The position numbers and the translations under genes were made by a program. From assembly GCA_023101885.1 (NCBI GenBank), contig JALPQD010000232.1, forward strand, positions 1,764,618 through 1,828,617: a stretch of 64,000 nucleotides of DNA. The letters are read 5' to 3'. Under the pieces are notes generated by a model. That model was not told where the DNA came from. It made no database searches and saw only the letters and a list, made by a program, of their open reading frames with translations. The stretch is from Typhlomys cinereus. Its lineage: Eukaryota; Chordata; Mammalia; Rodentia; Platacanthomyidae. This document shows, piece by piece, positions 50,197-63,273 of the stretch. Position 1 is the first letter of the stretch; the number at the start of each line of letters is the position of its first letter.

Positions 50197-51178
50197 TACT
50201 AAACCCACTTAGAGACACTCAAAGACAAATGTCTGTAATACCTACAGTAATTGTAAAGATTATAAACAGGAGGGATGGGAAGGAGGGGCCCACCAGAAAC
50301 AAGGAAAGAGGGGACCATGTTATAGCAGAGAAAATAGGCCACCATCACGGACTGCAAGTAAGAAATGAGACATCTAGTTAAGTTCACAGAGTTTCCTTCC
50401 TGATCATTTACAACTGATGGGGTATGATCTCACCAGAAGGGGAGGGCATATAGGCTGCCAGATAGAAAGTAATCATTTTGCAAATGGGTGATTGACCCCT
50501 CTCTCACCGTGGTCTCCTACTTTTATTCCATCTACTTTTGGTTTTATCTCTGGCCAGGGGATGACATCCAATACCCATCAGGATGGAAACAAACCATAAT
50601 TCAGAACATCAGAGACTCATTTTATCAATAACCAGGAACTAAGCCAGCCTAATCTCTCCCCATCCTGAAGCTCCGGGAAATTTGCGGAAGAGGGGGCGGT
50701 ATGATTTTAAGAGCACAAGGATGGGAGGAGTAATGATATGCAAGATACTCCACACAAGTTAGGGCCGAAGCAATCATAATAGGACTTGGCATGACCAACG
50801 CTATATCCAACAGATTATTGACCCCACAAAGTCTAGCATGGACTAAGGCACTAGGATCCTTGGAGGCTAGGGACTGACAGTCACAGTAGTGTTCCTAAGC
50901 TTAAGAGGAACACAGGAAAGGGTTCTGGGAAATGCCCTTGGGTCCTTGCACCTCATCGGAGAGGAGGACCCAGAGGAAAGTTTGGCAGGCACATTAAAGG
51001 ATGCTCTGGGGATTGGGGGAGAGGCACTTGGGAGGAGGCACTGGGGGATGGGGAGGGAGGGAGCAGGGGAGGAGCGGAGCCGGTGGAGGGAGGGAAGGGA
51101 CAGGTGTACCTGTTAAGTTTGTATAAGTGGAAACAATAATAAAACAAAAAAAAAAAGAAAAAAAAGAGCGGAAAAAAC

Positions 51179-51372
51179 AAATATGCACCCATACAGCCTG
51201 TTGAGAGAGCTCATCAGGTTTGGCATCTGCTCTCAAATCTGGCTACCTGACATGCCTAGAAGCCCTGATAGTGGAAGGAGAGAATTTATTTCTGAAAGCT
51301 TTCCTGTTACATCCATCAGAGCTATGGCAGCAAACATGTTCTCTCTCTCTCTCTCTTTCAACAAATGAATGA
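51179..51372 (+). mobile_element. B3/B4-like SINE, diverged
   Basis: GAGAGCTCATCAGGTTTGGCATCTGC, ATCTGGCTACCTGACATGCCTAGAAGCCC, TGATAGTGGAAGGAGAGAATTTATTTCTGAAAGC, GGCAGCAAACATG and a (CT)n tail then A-rich. This matches the 3' part of B3/B4-type SINEs. It abuts the L1-C tail. Confidence 0.5.
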
Positions 51373-51589
51373 AATAAAAAGAAACATATTAAAGAAAAAG
51401 AACAATAGCGTTTGCTGGACCAGACTTGCTGAAACATTGGGAAGATGGAATGGGTCAATGAAAATTACAGTGCTAATACACTGGAAAATGTTGTGGAAAT
51501 TTAACTTCTCACAAGTTTGTAACTATTTCTTAAACTTACCTTGGAAATTTCTTAACACAAATATATTTATTTAATTTAATAGGCCAGAG

Positions 51590-51860
51590 AAGGTTATGAT
51601 TGCGCTCTATGCATATGTTGTGTAGCAGGGAAAGCTACCATAATAATATGATTTGCCAACCCACTCTTGTTATACATTCACACCAGAAGTATGAAGAGTA
51701 GATAGAATTCATCATCCCATGCAACACTAGCCACATAGCCCAGGAAAGAAAACTACTTAGATGTACTGAATTGGAAGAACAGATTAAAAAATGGAATGTT
51801 TACATGTCATGGAATACTCAAAAGAAGAAACTATTCAGAATGGTATGCACATTTCCTAAT
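51590..51860 (+). mobile_element. Ancient L1 ORF2 fragment related to that at 42270-43030
   Basis: Shares CTACCATAATAATATGATTTGCCAACCC, GGAAAGAAAACTACTTAGATGTAC and AACAGATTAAAAAATGGAATGTTTAC with 42488-42640, so both derive from the same old L1 region. Confidence 0.6.
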
Positions 51861-52317
51861 AGTCATTCAACATCATCAATGCACACAATTCTTGGAGAAC
51901 AGGGCAGAGATCCACGGCGGGAGGGTGAATGGATAGCACCACCATAGAAGAACACTGATCTATAACTTCTTCCAGGAATGATACAGGAAAGAGAAGAAAT
52001 GCCAGGACAGAATCTGAAGGGAAATATAACACAAGAAATGAGTAGAAAGACCATCAAGACATTGCTTGGTATAAAGAAAGCTGGGGGTGAGAGACAAAGG
52101 TGTGAAAAATGATAGGAATGAACAAGAATTTATCAGGGAGAAGCTGTTCAATTCTAATATTGTAATAGGACTGAAAAAATATTATGTGTTAATAAACTAG
52201 AGAATAAGACATGAAAAAAGAAGCTGGATAGAAAGATCATGCCTGAGAGAGGATAAATACCTACTTTCCTCATCTATTGAATTCTTTCATGTTATTATCA
52301 AAGTACTATTTTATTTT
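51861..52317. other. Unassigned part of intron 14
   Basis: May include more of the old L1 3' end; nothing firm recognised. Confidence 0.35.
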
Positions 52318-52592
52318 CTTAACTTTATTCATTTAGTGTGTGTGTGCTCATATCACAAGTCACTGTGTGCCCCTGTAAAGGACCAAGGGTGACTTTGAGA
52401 GTCATCCTGGATTGCTTCTACCTCCTCTTTTTCCTTTGTTCTGGGATTTTTCAGTCTACACCCACAAGGGTAAGAGGTATAGGCTACTGTTGTTTCTGCC
52501 TGGTGTTTTTACCTGGGACATGGGATCCGAACTCTGGACCTTCTGCTTTTGAGGCAGAATCTTAACCTCTGAGCCATCTCTACAGTCCCAGA
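52318..52592 (-). mobile_element. Diverged B2-like SINE
   Basis: TTATTCATTTAGTGTGTGTGTGC at the A-rich/TG end; ACATGGGATCCGAACTCTGGACC corresponds to the B box, and TCTTAACCTCTGAGCCATCTCTACAG to the tRNA head in reverse. It is an older relative of the young SINE. Confidence 0.65.
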
Positions 52593-54287
52593 GTACTTCT
52601 AATATTGCTGATCATGACAGTGATGACACCAGCAGCTAACACACACTGGGCTCCTAACATGAGCACAATCCTAGCATTGGGACTTTTATGCAACTGGTAG
52701 GTGCTGTACAGATGAAAGCTGTGGAAGCCAAGGCTGTATTCATACCACTAAGCAGTGGCAGAGATGGAAGATGATCACATAGATGATGATATTCTGAACA
52801 TTACTCTAGTGAAGAGGGAAAAATTCTTTATGTTTACAAAAATAAACAAAAAAAAACAGACAATGCTCAATATGTATGGAGGCCACAGAAGGTCCACAGG
52901 ACTTTGGGAGGCAAAATAGTCAGCATGGGAAAAGTAACTGCAGGAAAAGCTTTGGAGTCAGAATGGAATGGCACAGCAGAGTGAGTTATTTGTTTTTGTT
53001 GCTGTTGTTTATTTTACTTAAATATTGATGGACGAGACTAGGAAATGAAAATTGACTATTATCTTCAATAATAAGGAGTTCATGGGGGAAGATCATGGTC
53101 ATTTTAATAACTTAACAGACAAAACAGTTTTACATTTTAATTAAAGTTTTTGAAATAAAATACTACTTTAATTGTCTACCATTGAAAGGTACTATGATTA
53201 TACTTCATTAAAATCTAGTCAAAAAAATTCCTAGCTTACATCTAAACATTTGTCTTATTCAATAGTTGATACCTTACAATTAAAAAAATCAATTCAAGAA
53301 CCTAATTCTTATTAATAAGATTTAATCAAGCTTTGTTTTATTATTAGTCAGAGAAATTCATTACTCATTATATTATGAGTCAGTTATTACACAGTGTTGC
53401 TGTACTTAAAGCCACAACTTAACACATTGGTCACAATTCAAATTTATCTACTTTTCTCTGGATTAAAAAAAAAACCCAAAAACAACTCTATTTCCTTTTT
53501 TCTTGGTTGAAATACCCATTAAAGGGTTTTATAATTGCGGTGAACCAGAAATTTAATGTTACCTATATTTAAGGAACCTTCTCTATACTTACATACCATT
53601 TTCCCATTATTAATAAAAAAAGCTTATCATTCAGTTTGCTTTTCTGTGATTCTGAGGTAAAAAAACTTAACAGAAAATGTCAGGAACATAAATAGATTCT
53701 CAAAGAAAAATATCTATGCAGCCATATGGTAGACAGGAGATGTTCATTAAAACACAAAAGTTACTTTATACTGATAAACAGAAGGGTAATTTTATCACTC
53801 ATATCAGAAAAGTTTATTTAGACACAGAATAATAAAATCTAATTTCAGATATTAAAGTGGCCAAGCATCTTTGTATTTAGTAGAACATAATCATTTATTT
53901 TGAATAAATTAAATTTATAACTATTTAAAAGGGAAAGACAGAATTTCAGTCTCAAGTTAATGATTAACTATAGATTGCATTCTTCCTTCTTTGTAATATG
54001 TCTAACATAGATCTTACAATGAAAGATTATTCTGTAAACATTTCCAATGAAAGTAGAACATTGCAAATTAATCCTGAATTTGGTGAAATTAAGGTGTATT
54101 TTATTGATAATATACTGTCAATTTGATAATTCTATAATTTAGTCAAATTATTGATTTCATTATAATAATTATTAGATTAGTTAAGTAGCTTAAAAGCAAA
54201 GTCAGATGCTTTATAGTAGGCAGGTGTATTTGTTAACCTATTTTATCTACTCCTCTATAAATCCCAAACACGCATCCACCAGTCTAT
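52593..54287. other. Unassigned part of intron 14
   Basis: AT-rich; no gene, RNA or transposon recognised. Confidence 0.45.
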
Positions 54288-54425
54288 GGCAATGTAGCTT
54301 GGTGGCTTGTGCTTCCAATCTTCTAATCTTAAAATATAAGTACTCAGGAGACTGAGGCAGTAGGAGCTTGGGTTCAAAGCTAATTTGGGTTCCTAAGAGA
54401 GATTTTGTCTCAAGAAAAAGAAAGC
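54288..54425 (+). mobile_element. B1-like SINE, diverged
   Basis: AATGTAGCTTGGTGGCTTGTGCTTCCAATC, TACTCAGGAGACTGAGGCAGTAGGAGCTTGGGTTCAAAGC, and AGAGATTTTGTCTCAAGAAAAAG follow the B1/7SL order with the A-rich end. Confidence 0.75.
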
Positions 54426-55151
54426 AAACAATGATGAATTATATTTAGCGTTATGATACAACTACAAAACATGAAGAGATAATTTCTGTCAAGCAGATAA
54501 AAACTCTGTCTTATAGATGACAACAGCATTTTTTTGGAAAGCAAGAGAAATCTTCATTCTATGTCCAAGCACCCTCCATCAGTGCTATCTTATGAAATGA
54601 ATATGTATTGCTTTTGACAGTTCTAATAATATTTCCATTCACTTTTCTCCAGGGATACAAACAGATCTATTGTAAGATGCATCTTTGAATTCAGGAGGCC
54701 ATTACTGCACAACAGGGCTGGGAACTAAAAAGGAAGACTGCTTTTGAATATTTTAGTTCTGTGTTGAGTATTCAAAACCAATGTAGCCTTCTATAGTCCT
54801 CACTAAAACACCAAACAACAAATATTTGTACATGTGTGCATTAAGGACTTGGTTACTATTTATAACTGTCAGTAATTGTATGAATATATTGTTCCAATCT
54901 GGACATATTACAGTAGTAACTATTTTAATCATGCACAGTATTTTTTGAAATTTGTGAATCACCCCAAATTCCTGGACAGAAAAATGAAGCTAAATCTGTC
55001 CTCTTTGGGGCCAGGGAAGAGAAGGCTGCTTGTCCATGACCCCATGGATAAATGATAGGGATGGCTAGAAAGTGTTTAGCAATGAAAAACAATCAACCCC
55101 ACCCCTAAGGAATAATATTGTCATCTAAAAACTGAAAAGATGAATACAGTC

Positions 55152-55152
55152 T

Positions 55153-55236
<84 letters not shown>
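55152..55236. repeat. (GA)n microsatellite
   Basis: About 42 GA units with one AAAG-type interruption near 55191-55195. Confidence 0.97.
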
Positions 55237-55239
<3 letters not shown>

Positions 55240-57219
55240 GTATTTGTTCAATGTCTTTAATTATTCTTATACCAGGAACCTTGAATTTATGTATTATTAT
55301 TTACCAAAATATCTGCAAGCTGAAAAACTTAGCTGAATCCAGAAACTATTTCTTTAGTTCAGAAATTAACCTTTGCCTACGGCATAGTCTTGAAAAAAGT
55401 GACATTTAGTTGTTCCTAAACGAATCCTTTGTTTTTATTTGTTTTATAAATTCCACATTCTAACAAACAGTGTTACAGAACCTACACTTCAAAGGTTTCT
55501 CTAACCCAAGAAGCTCACAGCCACACCTCTGCCTTCAGTGTTCACATGCCAGCGAGTCATCCAAATGACCTTATTTCCTCATTAGAAAATCTGTGTACAG
55601 GTTGCAAATGTCACATTCTGAATTTACATTTTAAAAAGTACATTATGCAGCAGTTCAATGAAAATATTTTCAAGATCTCGGGTCAAGTCCAACTATTTAC
55701 TCATCTGTTCCTTTCACTTTAAACATTTTTGGCTTGCATTCACATATTCTTCACAAGCTACACTTGTGATGGTTCCTCCCAGGATCTCATCTCAAAACAG
55801 TTGGAAATGCCATTTGGAAAGGGGGCTGCTAGCACATTATCATGCCCACCTCCGCCCCAGCAGTATGCTGACAGATGACTTAAAACTGCCTGACTGATCT
55901 GTTGTTTATGCTCTCGGCATGAGCTTACTTTGTATAGACTAAGTCATATGTCTAGCAAATAACCTCTGAATCGTTTGTGCTAAATACTACACAGTAAATG
56001 TAGATGGATTAGAGGGTTTTTAATTTAAGCACAGAATCATGACACATTTATATTCTACTCAAGAATATAGAAAAAAATCACAATAACTGACCAGTTTATT
56101 ACATTTAATTAATTTCCCTCTTCCAAATAAGCTGGTAGCAAATAAAATAGTGAAGATTTCCTGGGAAGACTTTGTGGAGGGTGACTGTGGAACAATGACG
56201 GAGATTAGGTCAATGGAGGAAGGCTGCCCAGTGACATCATTTTTGCACAATTATCCAATGCTAATATTTCCCCAGAACTGTATCAGGATCATTTTGAATA
56301 GTACAGTAACAGATGATTATCATTAATCTTACTAGTGCTACCACACCTCAAACTCATGTGAAAGATGTAACAACTTTCTTTCTAGTGATGCATCATAATC
56401 TAATAAGAAGGATATGGAATTTGTAAAACTTATGGTGCTTGACAATCACCAGTCTTGTGCTGGACAAGATGCCGCGGGTCTTCACAAGCTTGTCTTCTGG
56501 TCTGTAACATGGGGCTAACATAAGTGACTTCACAGTGTGGTCAAGGTTATTGAGTTCAATACTTCAAAACAAAAGGTAATACACAGAGGGCCCACAGAAG
56601 AGAGACCATGATACACAATTTTCCCACCACATCAGGTAAAAAAGTGACACTGTCTTTTGCTTTATTTAAAATGGATCAAAGGAATAGTTTTACTTTCGGG
56701 GAATTAGGTGTTTTCATTTTGATTTTGATTCTGATTTGCTAATGTTCTATGTGAAGCAATGTACCTGGAGAAATACATTAGTGATTCAGAAAATATAAAG
56801 ATATTGTGTTTCCTTATTTATGGCTGAAAAATGTTAATTCATATATTATAGTTCTGAAATCACGAACTACCACGAAATGTGAAATTTGCTTGTTTACCAA
56901 GTACATTTGTGTCTTGGCCCTATAATACCACAATTTTGTCCATTGCATTAAAGATAACTGGTGATTTCTATACTGAAGATTAGAAGGTAAAACATCAATT
57001 ATGAGGCAATACAAAGGCAATGATTGGGTTTTGTGATTTTTTCCATAAGGACTTGCAGATTCTTGGCAGAAACATGTCCTCTGGCCACATTTAAAACCTC
57101 ACTTAAACAAATCAGACTTGCCTTTCAGTCTTCCAAATGCGATCATACTATTCCGAGGAGACAGTGAAAACATACTTACAATGTTTCTTCTCTTTGCCTG
57201 ACATAGTCTCCAAAACAGG

Positions 57220-57243
57220 TTTTTTTTTTTTTTTTTTTTTTTT
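57220..57243. repeat. (T)24 homopolymer
   Basis: An uninterrupted T run, possibly the tail of a minus-strand retroposon whose body I could not recognise. Confidence 0.95.
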
Positions 57244-58159
57244 ACAAGTTTTCTGGGAAGACGGTCACCATCTCTTCTCCATAGATCTGAGCAGAAGTTG
57301 GTGCTTTGCCATTTGATATACAAGATATACAGGTGCAAAACTGACACTCAAGAATTCAGAAATGTTCCTATAGCAGGATCATACTCATAGTAACAGAAGA
57401 AGTTAAAGGACTTCTCTAGAAACTTCAAATTTGTTCTGGTGCCTAGTGTAGTTTCCTGAGATTAAAAATAATCTTGTGAATTTCTTTGTTTGAAATATGT
57501 ATTCAGTTTTGTCATCATGGATTCTTTCCATCTACCTGATCAGTGGCTGGGAAAACCAATGCTCTGAATATTGATAGAGTTTAGAATACAAGATCTTAAC
57601 TCATATATACTTTCTGTGTCCACCATTTTATAGTAGGGGCTAAGGTAAAATAGAGCAGAGTCAAAAAAGATGATGTGATAATTTCACAATGGTGTGAAAA
57701 AAAAGTTGGAAGTAAGGTGGGGAACTACAGAAAACGGCCAATAGGACTCTCCCCACTGTCCATGGAAGATAGGACAACCTCCACATGTTAGCAAGAAAGA
57801 TCCACTACAAGGTAATTCCTTCTCTTCTCCTATGTTAATAGGTCAGAATGCAAAAACAACTTTCATTGCACTTTTTCTTGTTCAATGTTGAATTTTCAAT
57901 TTTAGTGTAAATTATCAACTGAAGAAAGAAAAAGAGATATGGCATAAAACCAAATAACTAGATAATGTCTAGAGGTTTATATCTGAGTGTGAACACAATT
58001 AACAGAACATGTGTTGCCATGGCAGTTGGTGGAGATTGAGTCACTTTATTGTGTCAATAGAGAGCAACAAGAGGAGGTAGTAGGATATCAGATGTCATAC
58101 CTGCTAGACAACAGGTGGATGCTGTGAAGGGAGCTGGGATAGTAGTCACTGATGATGAA

Positions 58160-58435
58160 TAGAGAAGGAATGGAGGAAATAAGGAAGGGGGAGAGACAGA
58201 GGAAGAAAAGGGAAGAAGGGATAGGAAAGAAGGAAGGAAAGAAGGAAGGGAAGGAAAGGAAAAGAAAAAGAAGAAGGCAAGGAAAGAAAGAAGGAGGGAA
58301 GGAAGGAGGGGAAAAAGGTAGTAAAAGAAGGGAAGAAAGGAAAGGAGGAGGGAAAGGAAGGGATTGAGCAAAGGGAAGAAAGCAAGGAAAGAAGGAAGGG
58401 AGGGAAAAGAAAGGAAGAAAGCAAGGAAAGGAACT
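58160..58435. repeat. Purine-only (GGAA/GAAA)n tract
   Basis: About 275 bp in which the plus strand is almost entirely G and A, with only isolated T or C. Units such as GGAAGGAAAGAAGGAAGG recur irregularly. Open frames seen here are low-complexity artefacts. Confidence 0.95.
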
Positions 58436-59046
58436 TTCAGTCCTTCTTTGGCCCAGGGCTGTATCTCCTGCCAGAGCTCCTGGCTGAAAGGTGGTCCACG
58501 TAACCACGGCTGCCTGCCTATCTGTCTATTCTTTCTTCCCTTCTTTCTTCTCTTCTGCCCCCCCCTTCAGTAATCATTAAAAAACTTTAAAGCTTTTCAA
58601 CAATTTAACAGAGTTCAGAGAAAACAGAAGCAACAGATTAGCTGACCAAAACCATACAACTGAGGATTTCAAAAGTCGTCCCATCAAACAGAAGAGAATC
58701 TTTGACTTCAACTCTAAGATAAGTAAATCCCTTTACATTCCCATTTACATTACTCTCTATTGAGTAAGTTTAAGGTTTACATATAGCCCAATCAAAAACC
58801 TATACAACTGAAGGGACTTAACTATTCATCATCACACATTATCTAGGAAATAAAAGCTAAAAACTGCACTACCATACTTATCATCAGTCCCAGTCTAATA
58901 AAAACCATTTTAATTGATACACTAACAATATAATAGCCCTCACCTAGGAAATAACCCAAGGCAAACATTAGCAATAACTGTCCAAGTGTAGCAATCATAT
59001 CAGTCAAAAACGCACAGCAAGAAAGACATTAGACACAGAAAAAAAT

Positions 59047-60066
59047 ATGCCCAAGTCACAGCACAAATCCATGAGAAAAAAAAAAAAACACAAACAAGTC
59101 TACAAAAAAAAATTCAACCCCATAATGAAGGAATCCAACCAGGATAAAGCCATAGAGAATTGCCAAGAAAGCCATACCCAAGACAATGATTTTCAAAGCC
59201 CGATCTTTACTGTGATCAAAACAATGAAATCCGAGAGTAGTTTGACAACCATATCAACTAATACGAGCAGGAACACAACAGGCAACCGAGATGAGAAAAG
59301 CATTTCAATAAACAAAACTAATCATAGAACAGTTGAAAAAAATTTCAGAGATTAAACTCAAATAACAAAACAACCTAGCCTCAATTCAAAACTCAAAAGA
59401 GAGTCTCTGAGCAGAACCAACAAAGCAGAAAATAGAATATCAGAACTAGAAGACAAAATGAGAGAACACAATAGTTCAATCGAGGAGGTTGTAAAAGCCA
59501 AAAAGATACTTGAGAGGAATATTCAAGAGTTACGGGACACCTTGAAGAACTCAAACCAGCACATTCATGGAATGCCAGAAGAAGAAACCCAGAATGCAAT
59601 GCTTGAGGAAATTTTTCAAACTATCATAAAAGAAAACCATCCAAATAAAAAAGGCATTCTGCATCCCAAACAGGTATGACCAAAATAAAAACTTGCAATC
59701 GCAAGTAATACTCAAAATACTACAGATACAAGACAAAGTATTGAGAGCTTTTAGAGAAACAAAGTAAGTCACCTTTAAAGTTAAACCTATGAAAATAACA
59801 ACTGATTTTTCAATGGAAACAGTAAAAGTCAGAAGAGATTGGAGAGACACACTTCAAGTCATGAATGAGCATAAATGTTAACATAGGTTGATATACACAT
59901 CAAAACTATCAGTCATGATTGAAGGTGAAAGAAAAATTTTCCACTATAAAGACAACATGAAGGCCTACATGACCCCCAAACTAGGACTACAAAAAAAAAT
60001 GCTAGAAAAGTTACTTAAGATTGAAGAAAATAACAAACATATCTAAAAGACAGAAGGGAAGTATAA
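59047..60066 (+). pseudogene. L1-D ORF1, degraded
   Basis: It starts MPKSQHKSMRKKKKHKQVY, in register with the L1-B start. IDs such as IHGMPEEETQNAM and LEEIFQTIIKENH mark the RRM region. Several frameshifts and an A-rich expansion near 59080 break it. The end GAAGTATAA at 60064-60066 aligns with the RREV stop of L1-C. Confidence 0.88.
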
Positions 60067-60123
60067 TTCTGATACAACCTCCAAGAGAAGCAATATACAT
60101 ATAAATGTTTCTAAACATAAAAT

Positions 60124-63100
60124 GATAAGAATCATTGATCATCTCTCTAAATATTAATGGAATTAACTCACCTATCAAAAAACTCAGGCTACAAACATGG
60201 ATTAGAAATCACAACCCATCAATCAGGAAACACATCTCACCACAAAAGACAGGCATATTCTCAAAGCAAAAGGCTGGTCAAAAATATATCAAGCTAATGG
60301 AACAAGAAAACAAGCCGTTGTAGCAATTATGGAAGCTGATAAAATGGACTTCAACCCAAAGAAAATCATAAGAGACACAGAAGGATATACTACATTTTAA
60401 TCAAAGGAACAATTCAACAGGAAAGACTTCATACTACTGAACATACACGCACCAAATATGGGATCATCTACATTCATTAAACAAACACTACAATGTCTAT
60501 AACAACAAATCATCTCAAAATGATAATAGTAGGGGAATACAATACCATACTATCAATATTAGATAGGTCAACAGGCCAAAAACTCAACAGAGGCACACTA
60601 CAACTGAATCAAACTTTTACCCCAAAGGACCTAATTGATTGCTACTGAACCTTCCATTCAAACACAAAAGAATACACATTCTTCTCAGCAGTCCATGGAA
60701 CTTTCTCTAATATAGACCACATATTGGATCACAAGATGACCCTCCACATATGCAAGAAAGTTGAGATTATAGCCTGTACAGTATTCAACCAATATGGAAT
60801 AAAGCTAGACATCCACAACAAAACAAATAGCAGAAAATACATTAATTCTTGGAAATGAAATACCATGATACTGAATGAGAAATGGATCTAGGAAGAAATC
60901 AAAAAGGAAATTCAAGAATTCCTAGAATCAAACGATAATGAAAATACATTTCAAAATCTCTGGGACACAATGAAAACTGCCCTAAGAGGTAAGTTTATAG
61001 CTCTTAATGTCTATATCAAAAAAAAAAAAAGGAAATGTCACAAGTAAATAACTTAATATTGTAACTTAATGCTTTAGAAATATAAGAGTAATCCAATCCC
61101 AAAAGCAGTAGACAGAAGGAGATTAAAATCAGAGGAGAAGGGGCTGGAGAGGTGGCTCAGGGGTTAAGCCTCTGCCTTGCAGGTGGAAGGTCCTGAGTTC
61201 GGATCCTAGACCCCACGTATAGACGCCAGGTGGAAGCGGGGGCAGCCTGTGTTTCTGGTCCTGGTAGGGTGGAGCCTGTGAATCCTGGGGCAGAGTAAAC
61301 GAGGAGGAGGTGGAGGCGTCCATGTTGGATCCTAAATTTGTCGATGGTTCTACACATACACATGCATATATACACACATACATACACACACACACGCACA
61401 CATGCACAATTGAATAAATAATAAATAATAATAAAAAATTTTTAAAAAATCAGGGGAGAAATATTAGAAATTGAGTAAGGAAAATGATACAGAGAATCAA
61501 TGAAACAAAGATCTGCTTCTTCGAAAAAAAATTCAATAAATTTGATACACCCCAATCAAAAAGACATGAGAGATAGATAAAAGGGATTCAAATCCGAAAA
61601 GAAGTAGGCAAGATATTCCTATTTGTAGACAACATGACCATGTAACTGAGATCCTCAAAACTATACCAGGAAACTCCTGGAAGTAATAGATAAGTTTAGC
61701 AGAGGGGCAAGTTACAAAATTAATGTTCAAAATCAGTGGCCTTCCTATATACCAAAGATGAAAAAAGTGAAAAAGTATTAATAGAAACAATCCCATCTAC
61801 TGTAGCCTCTAAAAAATGAAATAACTTGATATAAACCTAACCAAGGAAGTGGGAGACCTTTACACTGAAAACTTTAAAACCCTAAAGAAAGAAATTACAG
61901 GAGATACCAGAAGATGGAAAGATCTCCTTGCTCCTGGTTAGGTAGAACTGATATTCTAAAAATGGCCATCCTCCCAAAAGCAATATGCAGACACAATGCT
62001 ATACCAATCAAAATTTCAAAGCAATTCTTTATAGAAATTGACCAATTTCAAAATTTAGATGTAAGCAAAAAAGTCACAGGATAGCAAAAATAATCCTGAG
62101 TAAGTAATAAAACAACTGTGGTAATAAAATACCATTCCAAATCTTAATCTGTACTATAAATCCATAGTAATAAAAACATCATGGTACTTGTTTCAAAATA
62201 AACACATAGATCAATGGATAAGGGTTGAAGACCCAGACACAAGCCCAAACAGTTACAGTCATCTGATTTTTGACACAGGAGCCAGAAAACTCAATGGAAA
62301 AAGAAGAAGATCTTAAACACATGGTGCTGGCAAAACTGGATATCCATATGCAGAAGATTGAAACTGGACCTGTACTTATCGTCACCATACACGAAAATCA
62401 AATGGATCAAGGACTTAAATATAAAGCCAGATACTATAAACACCTTAGTAGAAAACAGTAGGGAATTCCCTGGAGCTTATGGGGCTAGACCAACATTTTC
62501 TAAACAGAACCCAATTGGCACAGTCACTAGAACCAACACTCAAGAAATGTGTGGGATCTTATGAAATCAAAGAGCTTCCATTTACCTAAAGCGATTGTAA
62601 ACCAAGCAAAAAGACAACTCACAGAATGGGACAAAATCTTCACTAACCAACTACCTTACAGTGATCTAACATCCAGAGTGTACCAAGAACCTAAAAAAAT
62701 TAAACACCAAGGATATAAACAGCTCAATTAGAAAACAGGCACTGAACTTAAAAGAAACTTTTTGGGGATGAAATTGAAATGTGAAATATCTTTAAAAATG
62801 TTCCACATCCCTAGCCATCAGGAAAATGCAAATCAAAACTATCCTGACATCATCTCACCCCATCAGGTTGACAAGAGTCCACAATACCATCAACACCAAA
62901 TGCTGGGGAGAAGGGAATGCTCATAATTGCTTTTGGGAATTCAGGCTAGTACAACCTCTCTGGAGATAAGTATCAGAATTTCTAAATAAATTAAGGACTG
63001 AAATGCCTTATGATCCTGCTATACCACTACTTGGAATAATCCTTAAAAATTTCAGCACTATTTATAATGGCAAAGTCATGGAAAAAAATCCAAATGCCCA

Positions 63101-63273
63101 ACACTTGACAAATGGATAAGGAAAATGTGCTACATTTATACAATGGAATACTATTTAGCCATCAAAAATGAATTAATGAAATTTGCCAGTAATTGGAAGA
63201 AATTATACTGAGTGAAGTATCCCATGCACAGAAAGTTAGATGCTGCAAGTTCTCCCTTATAAGTGGCTCCTAG
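60124..63273 (+). pseudogene. L1-D ORF2, deleted in the RT core
   Basis: The start region gives ISLNINGINSPIKKLRLQTW. Endonuclease motifs are poorly kept: the GDFN motif reads GEYN. At about 61560 the sequence jumps from the segment before the RT domain to the one just ahead of the active site, losing about 0.9 kb relative to L1-C. The remaining active-site motif is FVDN instead of FVDD. The C-terminal part extends to TAG at 63271. Confidence 0.88.
61125..61460 (+). mobile_element. Young B2-like SINE with 15-bp TSD (in L1-D ORF2)
   Basis: The body is 61140-61445, flanked by AAAATCAGAGGAGAA (61125-61139) and AAAATCAGGGGAGAA (61446-61460), one mismatch. Full family layout: GGGGCTGGAGAGGTGGCTCAGGGG, GAGTTCGGATCC, CCCCACGTATAGACGCC, CA/TA-rich stretch, GCACAATTGAATAAATAATAAATAA, then A/T. 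Confidence 0.93.

Larger units (their letters stand above)
43436..51178 (+). mobile_element. L1-C: near full-length LINE-1, split by a retroviral insertion
   Basis: Plus-strand element of the same subfamily as L1-B, antisense to GBE1. Order: part of a CpG-bearing 5' UTR monomer (43436-43585, with ACCTAGGTAAGCTCC), ORF1 (to 44668), ORF2 (44719-50196), 3' UTR with G-rich tract (50950-51100), then AATAATAAAAC and poly-A ending about 51178. A 1657-bp retroviral segment lies in ORF2 at 46214-47870. Many stops and frameshifts. No clear target duplication found. Confidence 0.95.
54426..58159. other. Unassigned part of intron 14
   Basis: Only a (GA)n array (55152-55236) and a T24 run (57220-57243) are clear. 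Confidence 0.45.

Noticed and set aside
58054..58507. Long serine/phenylalanine/leucine-rich frames on the minus strand and lysine/glutamate/glycine-rich frames on the plus strand
   Set aside because: They translate the purine-only GGAA tract and change composition with frame; no start context, domains or splice logic.
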